A stretch of DNA of 32,725 nt. Source: Parashewanella hymeniacidonis (GTDB lineage: Bacteria > Pseudomonadota > Gammaproteobacteria > Enterobacterales > Shewanellaceae). The position numbers and the translations under genes were made by a program. Below are positions 24,762 to 32,725 of the stretch, in pieces (position 1 is the stretch's first letter; each line of letters begins with the position of its first letter). The notes under the pieces were generated by a model. That model was not told where the DNA came from, searched no databases, and worked only from the letters and a program-made list of their open reading frames with translations. The stretch lies in contig NZ_JAFEUN010000052.1 of assembly GCF_016900895.1 (NCBI RefSeq), positions 1 through 32,725 of the forward strand. The letters run 5' to 3'.

Positions 24762-27392
24762 TTAAAAGTTCAAAGAGAACGTAACCTTATAGCTTCTTCC
24801 GAATTCAACATTACGTTGTATTGCTTCTGAGAAACTGTTGTATTGCTTTTGGCGAGTATCAAGTAAGTTTATTGCTTCAAAATTCATGCTCATATTATCT
24901 GATATCTTCCAATTGGCTGTAGCTGCTAAGTCAGAATAACCTTTGAAATAAACACCAGAGTTTTGATCCGCTAAACCTGCAAGATATTCATCACGCCAGT
25001 TGTAAGCTAAACGCATTCCGAAATCATCAACTTCATAGTAAAGCACTAAGTTAATATTATTTTCTGATAATCCTGGAATTGGTAAGTCGTTACCGTTGTT
25101 ATCTTCAAATGGCGTAGTACTATTAATATATGAATAGGTCGCCATAACCCCCGTGTCTTCTAAGAAGCTAGGTAAGAACGTAAACGGTTGTTGGTATAAA
25201 AGTTCGACACCTTTAATTTTACCGCCATCACCATTGATTTTTTGAGCCAAACTGTACGATTCACCACCGATATCAACGGGTTTATTAGTGTCAACGATAA
25301 ATGACTCAACGTCTTTATAGAAGAAACCTGCTGATAGAATAGATGATTCGTCAAAATACCACTCTGCAGAGAGGTCAATTTGATTAATTAAAAATGGATT
25401 TAGATTAGCGTTACCACCAGTAGCCGTGTTGTTATTACGCAATAATATGCCGTTTGATAAATCACCAGTATTCGGGAAACTCAATACTCTAGCGTAACCA
25501 AAACGGTATACTAATTCATCATTCCACTCTAACTTAGCTACTGCAGAAGGTAAAATTTCAGAGTTTGAATCCTTTGTAGTAATTGGAGTCAACGTATCAG
25601 TTACTTCGTTGAAGATAAAACCATCTGATTGAACATCACGTTTCACATAACGAACACCGAAATTACCTGAAAGATACTTTTCACCGATTTCTGTTTCATA
25701 GTCAGCTTGAACGTATAGTGCAGTAATGTCTTCTTGAATATATGAAGAGCGACTAGGATCGAAGCCTTGCATACATTCTGCTTTTTGATCTGCATTGTAT
25801 GCTGACATTAAGGTTTCACAACCAGTCCAAACAGACTTGTCTGCTACTAGGTATTGATTATTGAAGCTTGGACCATCACCTGAGAAAAAGCTACCATTGC
25901 TATAGGTTGAGCTTATTGTTGGAAGTGAATTTAACGCAAAAGCTGGACGAATATCTCGGTTGATTGAGCGGTTATCTGTTTCAGTAGAATTAGTGCGAGC
26001 ACCAAATTCAACTGCTCTCAGAAAATCACCATCTAACTCACGACGAACATCAAATCTAAACGCCGAATCCGTGGTTTCTTTTTCTACCGTATTATCAAAT
26101 AATATTGTTAAATTTAGCTCGTTAATATTATTTAAATTTGCAGTGCCGAAGTCCAGGTAAGGAACGTCATTGCCTGCAGTTAGGTCATAAGTTACTTTAA
26201 CTTTTTCAGCGGTTTGAAAGCGGACGAAATCTTGAATAGAGCGAGATTCTGAAGAGGTAGTTGAAAACTCAGCTGATACTGTCCAATCATCAATAAACCA
26301 TTTACCACCAATTGCTGTGCTTAAAAACTCCGAGTAAGCATCAGCAAATTCAGTATTCGTTTGTACTGGTCGGTTAACCGTGGCTTTTGTAAGGACGCCA
26401 TTTGGAGAAATCGTTGCGTTTTCATAACCACAACAGTTCCAGAAACCAGTCCAATATCTTTCACGATCGGAATCTACTTTAGAATAGAACGAATCAACAT
26501 AAAACTCAGTGTCTTCGTTTGGTGCCCACTGCAGCATGGCGTTTAAACCGACTTTTTTACGGTCATCATTTATTTGCCAAAAACGCATATCACGGTTAAC
26601 TAATGTTTCTTTGTCATCATTAGTTGTGTCTACATTATCAAATTGATAGCCAGAAAATGTATTTAAACCATCTTCTTGGAATTCACGACTTGAAGTTGAT
26701 GCGGCAACTTGGAAGCCTAATGTATCATCGGCGAAAGTATTAGAGTAATAACCAGACCACTCATAACCAGTATCACCAGATAACTCACCATGAGCACCTG
26801 TTAAACTGCTGATAAACTTCTGACCTGAATTATCGAGTGGCTTGCGAGTCTGAATGTTGACGACGCCGCCCAGTGCTCCTTCGATTTCACTGGCACTTGA
26901 AAGTTTTGAAACTTCGAGCGTTGAAACTAAACTCGATGGAATTAATGATAGAAGACTATAACTTGATGACTCTAGTGTATCAGGGCCTTTATCGCCCCGC
27001 CCACCGGCTGTTACTACTTGTCTGCCATTAATTAAAATAACATTTTGTGTTAAACCACGAATTGATATCGTGCTGCCTTCACCAATACCACGTTCAAGCT
27101 GAACGCCTGAAACACGTTGAAGTGATTCTGCTACGTTAGCGTCAGGTAGCTTACCTAACTCATCAGCAGAAATGGCATCAACAAATTGATTACTTTCTTT
27201 TTTAGTTGCAACAGCTTTTGTAAGCTGTGAGCGAATACCAGTTACCTGGATAGATTCAACACTCTCTTCTTTTTTATTTTCTTCAGCTGCAAGAGCTGGA
27301 GCAAGTGTTGTTACCGATACAACAGAAACAAGACCTAATTTAAGAAGGGTACGAGTAAGCTTATTTATTTTTGGAAGATGTCCGTTTGCCAT
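24762..27392 (-). CDS. TonB-dependent outer membrane receptor, carbohydrate type
   Basis: An 876-aa barrel protein. The start at 27392 has AGGAG six bases upstream, better than ATG 27407. The signal peptide ends near LAPALA (about residue 35). A TonB box-like stretch (ESIQVTGIRSQL) is followed by the plug with ISADELGKLPDANVAESLQRVSG, ERGIGEGSTISIRGL and EGALGGVVNIQTRKPL, features of the Xanthomonas/Caulobacter-type receptors that import oligosaccharides. The C-terminus ends in a typical aromatic strand (YKVTFSLNF). It probably imports the substrate handled by the adjacent FAD enzyme and symporter. Its promoter region has a palindrome shared with the symporter/iclR promoter. Confidence 0.93.
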   Translation of the reverse strand: MANGHLPKINKLTRTLLKLGLVSVVSVTTLAPALAAEENKKEESVESIQVTGIRSQLTKAVATKKESNQFVDAISADELGKLPDANVAESLQRVSGVQLERGIGEGSTISIRGLTQNVILINGRQVVTAGGRGDKGPDTLESSSYSLLSLIPSSLVSTLEVSKLSSASEIEGALGGVVNIQTRKPLDNSGQKFISSLTGAHGELSGDTGYEWSGYYSNTFADDTLGFQVAASTSSREFQEDGLNTFSGYQFDNVDTTNDDKETLVNRDMRFWQINDDRKKVGLNAMLQWAPNEDTEFYVDSFYSKVDSDRERYWTGFWNCCGYENATISPNGVLTKATVNRPVQTNTEFADAYSEFLSTAIGGKWFIDDWTVSAEFSTTSSESRSIQDFVRFQTAEKVKVTYDLTAGNDVPYLDFGTANLNNINELNLTILFDNTVEKETTDSAFRFDVRRELDGDFLRAVEFGARTNSTETDNRSINRDIRPAFALNSLPTISSTYSNGSFFSGDGPSFNNQYLVADKSVWTGCETLMSAYNADQKAECMQGFDPSRSSYIQEDITALYVQADYETEIGEKYLSGNFGVRYVKRDVQSDGFIFNEVTDTLTPITTKDSNSEILPSAVAKLEWNDELVYRFGYARVLSFPNTGDLSNGILLRNNNTATGGNANLNPFLINQIDLSAEWYFDESSILSAGFFYKDVESFIVDTNKPVDIGGESYSLAQKINGDGGKIKGVELLYQQPFTFLPSFLEDTGVMATYSYINSTTPFEDNNGNDLPIPGLSENNINLVLYYEVDDFGMRLAYNWRDEYLAGLADQNSGVYFKGYSDLAATANWKISDNMSMNFEAINLLDTRQKQYNSFSEAIQRNVEFGRSYKVTFSLNF

Positions 27393-27479
27393 ATTATTCT
27401 CCTGCATTCCTTTCGGTCTGCATGCAAGTTTCCTTTTGTAGGGTTAATTATTATTACTGCCAAACAAACCTAAGTTATA

Positions 27480-27496
27480 TCTAATATAGATATTAG
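27480..27496. promoter_or_regulatory. palindromic operator candidate upstream of the TonB receptor
   Basis: CTAATATAGATATTAG (27481-27496) is palindromic at 7 of 8 paired positions. It includes TCTAATATAGATATT (27480-27494), which recurs with one mismatch at 31632-31646 in the symporter/iclR divergent region. About 88 bp upstream of the receptor ATG. A binding site for the local IclR regulator is inferred. Confidence 0.5.
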
Positions 27497-27545
27497 TCAA
27501 CGGGTAATTTACTTATTCTTTACAACTTAATGACAGAGGGACGTT

Positions 27546-27577
27546 ACAAATAAAAAGAGCTCCAAATTGGAGCTCTT
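27546..27577 (-). terminator. terminator of the FAD oxidoreductase gene
   Basis: AAGAGCTCCAA/TTGGAGCTCTT (27555-27565 and 27567-27577) is a perfect 11-bp inverted repeat with one base between. On the minus strand it runs into TTTTTATTTG. It closes the symporter-oxidoreductase transcript before the TonB receptor promoter. Confidence 0.92.
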
Positions 27578-27583
27578 AAAACA

Positions 27584-29863
27584 TTATTTAATAATTAATT
27601 CGAAAAGTGCTGCAGGTACTGTCCCTGAAGGGTTTTCTAATTCAAATCTTAGTGATGCAGTCCTTATCTTGGTCGTAAACATCAATTTATTCACTGTTTG
27701 ATAGTTATTTGTAACTGTTTTTAAGAGATTGTTTTTATCATCAAAAATTTTGTATTTTTCAATACAAAAAGGCATTTTCTTCTCAGGATGGGTCATTAAT
27801 GTAGATTCAAGAGGGTGATCAAAATCATTATCAAAATGAAGAATGATCTCGGTAATCTCTTGTTCTTCTGGCCATTTAACTTCCAGTGTTGGTGTGTCAT
27901 CACATTGCGACGCAATCCAAGCATTAGTACCTAAAAATGGCCGATTGTATCCATTATAGATATTCAGCTGTTTACTTATCTCTAAAGCGGGAGAAATGGT
28001 AAATGCAAAATTCTGACCTTCAGGTCGACGAGCGGGACACCAGAACTCAAAACTATCTATACCTATGTTTTGATCAACTTCTTGACGACCATTATTTGAA
28101 ACAGCCTCATTGGTACCATTGAAAGCAGTCACAATGCCTGTAATGCGCTCTTTACTGTAACCGATTTTAACTTTGTCATTTTGCATGAAACATATAAATC
28201 CATATTGACTTGAATCTATCGTGTTTTCAAATTGTACCTCTAAAACCTGCTTACCTAGAGACAACTCAAAGGATTGTATTTCGATTGTTTTATTTGGGGT
28301 GAAGTTAAAATGTTTATCACTCACTCTCAGCTCTACTTGAAGTTTTGTTGATGAAATAACATTTATAGGTACAGAAAATTGATATTTCGTATTTGCTTCG
28401 AGTGGTAAAATTTGGGCTGCTGAGGTATTGAGGAGTTGATAATCGTTATCAAAATTCAATTGTTTTAACTTTAACTGAGAAGACGATAGAATTTCAGCTG
28501 ATGAGAGAAGGTTATTGCATTCCTCATGAGGCAGGTGAGGAAGAAAGTGACCATCTTTTAATAACATTTGTTGTATGGCTGAATAATGTTGCTGATCTAA
28601 TAAGTCATTTATCGATAAGTTGTTATCAATGCAATATGATGCAGCTGCACCCATAGCTTGACCACCATGTGCTGTTGTTGCCATTACTCGAGTTGAACCA
28701 TAGGCAATATGAGTTGCACTGATGATTCGGCCTGCAAGTAAAAGGTTGTCCATTTTTTGTGGAATGAAACAGCGTAACGGGATCTGGAATATACCTTTGG
28801 AGTGGAATTGACGACAAGGCGCTGCATCAGTAAATACACCAGCACTCGGATGATGATCTATGGACCAGCCACCGAATGATATCGCATCTTCGAATTGATT
28901 TTGATCAACTATATCTTGTTGGGTCATCATGTAATGACCTAAAAAGCGCCTACTCTCACGTTTACCCGGAATAGTACCAACCCATTCAAGTGTTAGGTTT
29001 TCAACGTCCTTAAATTTACCGCTGTTTTTAATGTGATCCCAGATGGTATAAACTATCGACCATAAATCGTATTTAATTTCTTCTGTTTCATGAATGGTAT
29101 CTTTTAAACCGCCATGTTCAATCCACCACAGTTTTACACCATCTTCACCTTTTTTAACTCGATTTAATCGTTCCTGAGAGATTTGTGTGTTTTTGGCGAA
29201 ATCAGGTAACGTATATTCAACGGGTTTACCCGCATCTTTACTATAAAAGAAAAGAGTGTGACCCAATAAATCTGTTTTTGACTCTACAGAAGCAAGTTTT
29301 TCACCAAATTCACATTGTGCTTCTTCGCCAATCACAAATGGTGCGCCAGCTTTGAATGCAACGAGACCGTCACCCGATGCATCTGTGAATATTCTCCCTT
29401 CAATTGTATAATCCGTGCTGTTTTGTGAGCAGAAAGCTTTTACCGCTGAGATTGTTGAAGAGGAGGATTTTTCAATGTCGTATACCGCAGTATTTAAAAG
29501 CAGTGTAATGTTTTTTTCGGCTAATACTTTATCAAGTAAAATTGAATCGAAAATATGAGCATTACCTTCACGGTTACGAAATAAGTTTTCAATCAAAAGC
29601 TCATCGATGATCCCGCCTTCACGAGACCAACGGTTATTATTTCCCAAATGACTTGTTGCCCCCAGAATCCAAACTCGAACTTCGCTGGATGCATTTCCGC
29701 CTAATACAGGGCGGTCTTGAATTAGGGTTATTTTTTTCCCGTGACGCGCAGCACTGATTGCAGCACATACACCGGCCATGCCACCACCAATAATGACTAC
29801 ATCATTTTGTAGTTGGACGTGATTATTGCTGCGAACGAGCGGTTCATGTTCGACTCTTAACAT
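27584..29863 (-). CDS. FAD-dependent oxidoreductase (PF12831 type) with C-terminal beta-sandwich
   Basis: A 759-aa protein. The N-terminal FAD-binding fold is DVVIIGGGMAGVCAAISAARHG (GGGMAG at 26-31), followed by GGNASSEVRVWILGA, a signature of the FAD_oxidored family. About 430 residues resemble this enzyme class. The C-terminal ~200 residues (IDSFEFWCPARRPEG, EITEIILHFDNDF, TASLRFELENPSGTVPAALFEL) look like a galactose-binding/F5-8 type C beta-sandwich, as in carbohydrate-active proteins. No signal peptide is seen, so it is cytoplasmic. The start at 29863 has TAGGAAAAT upstream and lies 13 bp after the symporter stop, so the two are one operon. The substrate is unknown; oxidation of a sugar or sugar-derived compound is inferred from domain and context. 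Confidence 0.8.
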   Translation of the reverse strand: MLRVEHEPLVRSNNHVQLQNDVVIIGGGMAGVCAAISAARHGKKITLIQDRPVLGGNASSEVRVWILGATSHLGNNNRWSREGGIIDELLIENLFRNREGNAHIFDSILLDKVLAEKNITLLLNTAVYDIEKSSSSTISAVKAFCSQNSTDYTIEGRIFTDASGDGLVAFKAGAPFVIGEEAQCEFGEKLASVESKTDLLGHTLFFYSKDAGKPVEYTLPDFAKNTQISQERLNRVKKGEDGVKLWWIEHGGLKDTIHETEEIKYDLWSIVYTIWDHIKNSGKFKDVENLTLEWVGTIPGKRESRRFLGHYMMTQQDIVDQNQFEDAISFGGWSIDHHPSAGVFTDAAPCRQFHSKGIFQIPLRCFIPQKMDNLLLAGRIISATHIAYGSTRVMATTAHGGQAMGAAASYCIDNNLSINDLLDQQHYSAIQQMLLKDGHFLPHLPHEECNNLLSSAEILSSSQLKLKQLNFDNDYQLLNTSAAQILPLEANTKYQFSVPINVISSTKLQVELRVSDKHFNFTPNKTIEIQSFELSLGKQVLEVQFENTIDSSQYGFICFMQNDKVKIGYSKERITGIVTAFNGTNEAVSNNGRQEVDQNIGIDSFEFWCPARRPEGQNFAFTISPALEISKQLNIYNGYNRPFLGTNAWIASQCDDTPTLEVKWPEEQEITEIILHFDNDFDHPLESTLMTHPEKKMPFCIEKYKIFDDKNNLLKTVTNNYQTVNKLMFTTKIRTASLRFELENPSGTVPAALFELIIK

Positions 29864-29876
29864 TTCTATTTTCCTA

Positions 29877-31520
29877 CTAAACTTGTTTTGTTTTTAATTT
29901 TTTATCTTCACTAATCAGTTTCAGGAATCCTGAAATGGCAATGAGTACTATAAAACCGCCAGTACCTATTGTTAAACCCGTCGCTTTCTCGCCTAACAGA
30001 CCTAATCCTATAAGTAATAGGCCAATTCCTAACACGCCGACAAAAATAACTTTCTTACCGTAAGTTGATTGGGTCTCTATTAGTGCTTCTTCAGCATCCT
30101 TTTTTACAACCAATTTGTTCTCTTTCTTCAAAATGAACTCAAATAAAATTAACAACAAGATAGGTATCAATACTCCAATGATCATTTCTTCTCCTCGACT
30201 GAGTGAGAAGTCAATGAGTGAAGGTGCCACAAACTTGAGGAAGATATTGATTCCCAGACTCGCAAAGGTGGTGAACAAGATTGAAAATGCATTTTGGCGT
30301 TTAGAAAATAATGACCAAATAGGAGGTAAGTAGATCGGAACGCCGGTTAATGCTGCAACACTCAAAACCGTTTCAACAATTCCGCCAAAACTCTTAATTG
30401 AAAGTGCGACAACAATTGATACAAGACCGAACAAAACCGTTGAAATTCGAGCGATTTTTACCAGACTCTTTTGAGAGGTATTTGGCCTAAAACTCTTAAA
30501 AATATCATTAGTTAGAACACCTGCAACAATATTAATTGTGGTATTAACAGAGCTTGCGGTAGCAAATACCATTGCACCTAATATGAGTCCAAGTAAACCA
30601 TTAGGTAATACTTCCTTACTCATTAATAAGTAGGCATCTTCCGGGTTAGTACCAGCCACATCAGGATTTACGATTCTATAAATCATAGGAGGTATCATCC
30701 AAATGATTGGAGCAATTAAATATAATGAGAAGAAGGTTAAGCCGACTTTTTTAGCCGAAGAGGGCGAGCGAACACTGGTATAACGTTGAACGTATGCCCA
30801 GTTACCACCTATGAATACAGTGTTATATATGAAGAAACCAAAAAGAAAGAGTAAATCGTATCTTTCGTTATGTAACTCGGTAAAACCTTGAGGAAGTTTA
30901 TCAAAAAATTGACTAACACCACCAATGTATTCGAATGACAGAGGGATAACGAGTAAGACTGCTGCTGTTAACACTACGAATTGCAAAACATCTGTAACTA
31001 ACACGGCCCACAGACCGCCAACAGCTGTGTAAGCGATAATTAATAATCCAAGTATCAAAATCGCAGTTTCTAACGGAAGCCCAGTAGAGATTTCAATAAT
31101 TTTTCCTACAGGATAGAGAAAAGCGCCTGTGGTAAATAAGCTGACAAGGATAAAAATAAAAGAATAGATTTTTTGAGCTTTTACATTGAGGCGTTTTTGT
31201 AAATATTCAGCAACAGTAAGGCAACCGGTTTTATTCCATGCAGGGCCAATTAAAAAAGCAACGAAAGCACCTGATAATGCCATTGTTGCTTGAATCGTAA
31301 TTGATACAAAACCTTCAGAGTAGGCGATAGCACCCCAAACAACAAACGTTCCCACTGAAAAGAAACTCATAAAGAGAGAGAGACCACTTATCCACCATGG
31401 TACATTTCCACCACCAGCGAAAAAGTCTTTCATATTTTTGCCGTTTCGCGAAAGTGCCATTCCTAACGAAATAACGAACACCACGAATATCGCAGCAATT
31501 AAGTAGTCGAAATTATTCAC
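29877..31520 (-). CDS. sodium:solute symporter family protein
   Basis: A 547-aa inner-membrane protein of the SSF/SSS family (PF00474). The N-terminal NMKDFFAGGGNVPWWISGLSLF is a hallmark of the family, with about 13-14 hydrophobic segments over the length and AYTAVGGLWAVLVTDVLQF in the core. It imports its solute with sodium ions; sugars, sugar acids, sialic acid and other anions are known for the family. GTG start at 31520, with AAGAGG five bases upstream. First gene of the operon with the FAD oxidoreductase; divergent from iclR. Confidence 0.93.
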   Translation of the reverse strand: MNNFDYLIAAIFVVFVISLGMALSRNGKNMKDFFAGGGNVPWWISGLSLFMSFFSVGTFVVWGAIAYSEGFVSITIQATMALSGAFVAFLIGPAWNKTGCLTVAEYLQKRLNVKAQKIYSFIFILVSLFTTGAFLYPVGKIIEISTGLPLETAILILGLLIIAYTAVGGLWAVLVTDVLQFVVLTAAVLLVIPLSFEYIGGVSQFFDKLPQGFTELHNERYDLLFLFGFFIYNTVFIGGNWAYVQRYTSVRSPSSAKKVGLTFFSLYLIAPIIWMIPPMIYRIVNPDVAGTNPEDAYLLMSKEVLPNGLLGLILGAMVFATASSVNTTINIVAGVLTNDIFKSFRPNTSQKSLVKIARISTVLFGLVSIVVALSIKSFGGIVETVLSVAALTGVPIYLPPIWSLFSKRQNAFSILFTTFASLGINIFLKFVAPSLIDFSLSRGEEMIIGVLIPILLLILFEFILKKENKLVVKKDAEEALIETQSTYGKKVIFVGVLGIGLLLIGLGLLGEKATGLTIGTGGFIVLIAISGFLKLISEDKKLKTKQV

Positions 31521-31613
31521 TTAGACCTCTTATTTTAAGTATAGGGTTGAGGTAGTAGCCTAATTATCTGTATCTGATAGTTATTGATAGGCATATTTTT
31601 ACGTCGAGTATTA

Positions 31614-31646
31614 CATATACGTGTTTATGTGTCTATTATAGATATT
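31614..31646. promoter_or_regulatory. operator candidates in the symporter/iclR divergent promoter
   Basis: TCTATTATAGATATT (31632-31646) matches the site at 27480-27494 upstream of the TonB receptor at 14 of 15 bases. Next to it ACATA-TACGTGTT-TATGT (from about 31614) is a perfect inverted repeat. The 291-bp divergent region is very AT-rich, so chance matches are possible, but the two-site recurrence within one locus is notable. Confidence 0.5.
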
Positions 31647-31811
31647 TAATATTTATACGTTTAAATTTATTGTATGTGTTTTTACGCAATTAAAAACATT
31701 AAATGCTATTAAAACAGACTTATATGGATATATTTTATTGAAAATATTGACTCGTCTAGGCATTGTAGTGATATTATTAATTTCTTTAATTGTATTTAAG
31801 GCTACAAAATT

Positions 31812-32591
31812 TTGACGCAAACAACACCATCAATCATCAATAATGAGAAACTGAGCCGCTTTGGTAGTCAGCTTAATCAAAGCTTGATACATGGTATCGA
31901 AGTTTTACAAGGTGTGGCGTCGAGTAATGAACCCATTGCAGGTCGTGAACTTTCTCGGTTACTTGAATTGGATATTACTAAAGTAAACCGCATGCTACGG
32001 ACGCTCGCCTATCTCGGTTTAGTCAGACAAACCAGCGACAGAAAATATACATCTGGCCCAGGCATGCATGTACTTGCTGCACAAAGTTTGTATGGCGCAG
32101 GATTTATTCAAAATGCCATTAAACCACTCGAGTCATTAAAAGATTTCGGGCTTATCGTTGCAATGGGCGTTCTTTGGCAAAATAAAGTAACTTATCTATA
32201 TCACGCACTCCCAGGGATGGATTCAATGGATGCGATAGGGCGAATGAGTTATTATCCTGCGACGTTAAGTGGTGTTGGACTATCGTTACTTTCCCAGTTA
32301 TCTGATGATGAAATTGTTCACCTGTATAAAGGAAAAACAATTGAGGGTTTTGATGACTGTTTTGCGTCATTAATGGATAAAATCGAAGAAATCAGACGAA
32401 ATAAATTTACACGAGTGGAAACGACCAATAAAAAGCTCAAAAACAGTAAAACTTACACTATTGCAGTGAACGTTGGAACTCCAGTATACAGCTCAATTGC
32501 GTTATCTGGATGGATACCAGAAGACTCGACTGATGAGCTCGTTGAAATCTTACATCAAAAAGCAAATGAGATCGTATCGGCTATCGAATAA
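31812..32591 (+). CDS. IclR-family transcriptional regulator
   Basis: A 259-aa regulator with an N-terminal winged helix (about residues 24-85: LIHGIEVLQGVASSNEPIAGRELS then LDITKVNRMLRTLAYLGLV) and a C-terminal effector-binding domain (LIVAMGVLWQNKVTYLYHA onwards). Many IclR proteins answer to sugar acids or aromatic acids. The start is TTG at 31812: an in-frame stop lies 13 bp upstream, and no in-frame ATG occurs before the DNA-binding domain; AAGG at about -12 is the weak ribosome binding site. Divergent from the symporter operon, which it probably controls together with the TonB receptor. Confidence 0.9.
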   Translation: MTQTTPSIINNEKLSRFGSQLNQSLIHGIEVLQGVASSNEPIAGRELSRLLELDITKVNRMLRTLAYLGLVRQTSDRKYTSGPGMHVLAAQSLYGAGFIQNAIKPLESLKDFGLIVAMGVLWQNKVTYLYHALPGMDSMDAIGRMSYYPATLSGVGLSLLSQLSDDEIVHLYKGKTIEGFDDCFASLMDKIEEIRRNKFTRVETTNKKLKNSKTYTIAVNVGTPVYSSIALSGWIPEDSTDELVEILHQKANEIVSAIE

Positions 32592-32620
32592 CAGCTTAAT
32601 GACTGTCTCTTGATCAGATC

Positions 32621-32725
32621 TCAGAGCATTTCTCCGTCAGCTAGCATTTCTTTCGCCATCCTATATCCAACGACATAAGATTGAAGGGTATCCCAACCTT
32701 CCCAAATCGTTTCCCAGCCTGCTAT
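32621..32725 (-). CDS. C-terminal end of an unidentified protein (partial at window edge)
   Basis: The last 34 codons and TGA stop (32621-32623) of a minus-strand gene that starts outside the window. The residues include GWETIWEGWDTLQSYVV and GYRMAKEMLADGEML. The aromatic-rich end does not let me name a family. It converges on iclR with a 29-bp gap and no clear terminator. It may belong to the same catabolic locus. Confidence 0.65.
   Translation of the reverse strand: MAGWETIWEGWDTLQSYVVGYRMAKEMLADGEML

Overview
The window reads as a piece of an AT-rich gammaproteobacterial chromosome, most likely a marine member of the Alteromonadales (Pseudoalteromonas/Colwellia-like; genus not determinable here). 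The reasons are the conserved neighbourhood gyrA | ubiG | nrdA-nrdB-yfaE (also present in E. coli), the separate serC, aroA-cmk-rpsA-ihfB and lapA-lapB-pyrF blocks, the close protein similarity to E. coli NrdB, GyrA and LapB, and a large carbohydrate-type TonB receptor.

Layout. (1) 1-1210: the end of an integron cassette array on the minus strand. A group II intron 3' end (domains V and VI, class C-like) lies on the plus strand beside what looks like the remains of one attC. Next come a 43-codon cassette ORF, a well-formed attC hairpin, and a secreted-protein cassette gene whose stop codon lies inside the attC core. No integrase is present in the window. (2) 1479-1726 and 12466-12730: two ~250-265 bp structured intergenic elements with terminal inverted repeats and a related core, each abutting the 3' end of a gene. 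(3) 1735-8275, minus strand: a lipoprotein, then the aerobic ribonucleotide reductase operon nrdA-nrdB-ferredoxin behind a promoter with NrdR boxes and a DnaA box, then ubiG with a translationally coupled HAD phosphatase. (4) 8623-12482, plus: gyrA and serC, with a strong terminator between them. (5) 12791-15668: a GH18-like lipoprotein, a stand-alone MnmD tRNA methyltransferase and an aspartate/aromatic aminotransferase. (6) 15883-24033, plus: aroA, cmk, rpsA (with a three-hairpin GGA-loop leader), ihfB, then the lapA-lapB-pyrF-SDR-DUF2058 run. (7) 24154-24726: a cytochrome P460-type c-heme protein. (8) 24762-32725: an accessory uptake locus made of a TonB-dependent receptor, an FAD-dependent oxidoreductase, a GTG-started sodium:solute symporter, a divergent IclR regulator with a TTG start, and the tail of a further gene at the window edge.

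The core blocks supply deoxynucleotides, DNA supercoiling, serine and aromatic amino acid synthesis, pyrimidines, translation and LPS control. The right-hand locus looks like one regulon: the TonB receptor promoter and the symporter/iclR divergent promoter share a 15-bp palindromic motif (one mismatch). Outer-membrane import, inner-membrane sodium-driven import and oxidation of one substrate would fit, but the substrate cannot be read from the sequence. The parts that stand out as least described are the integron/intron junction, the structured repeat pair and the putative shared operator of the right-hand locus.
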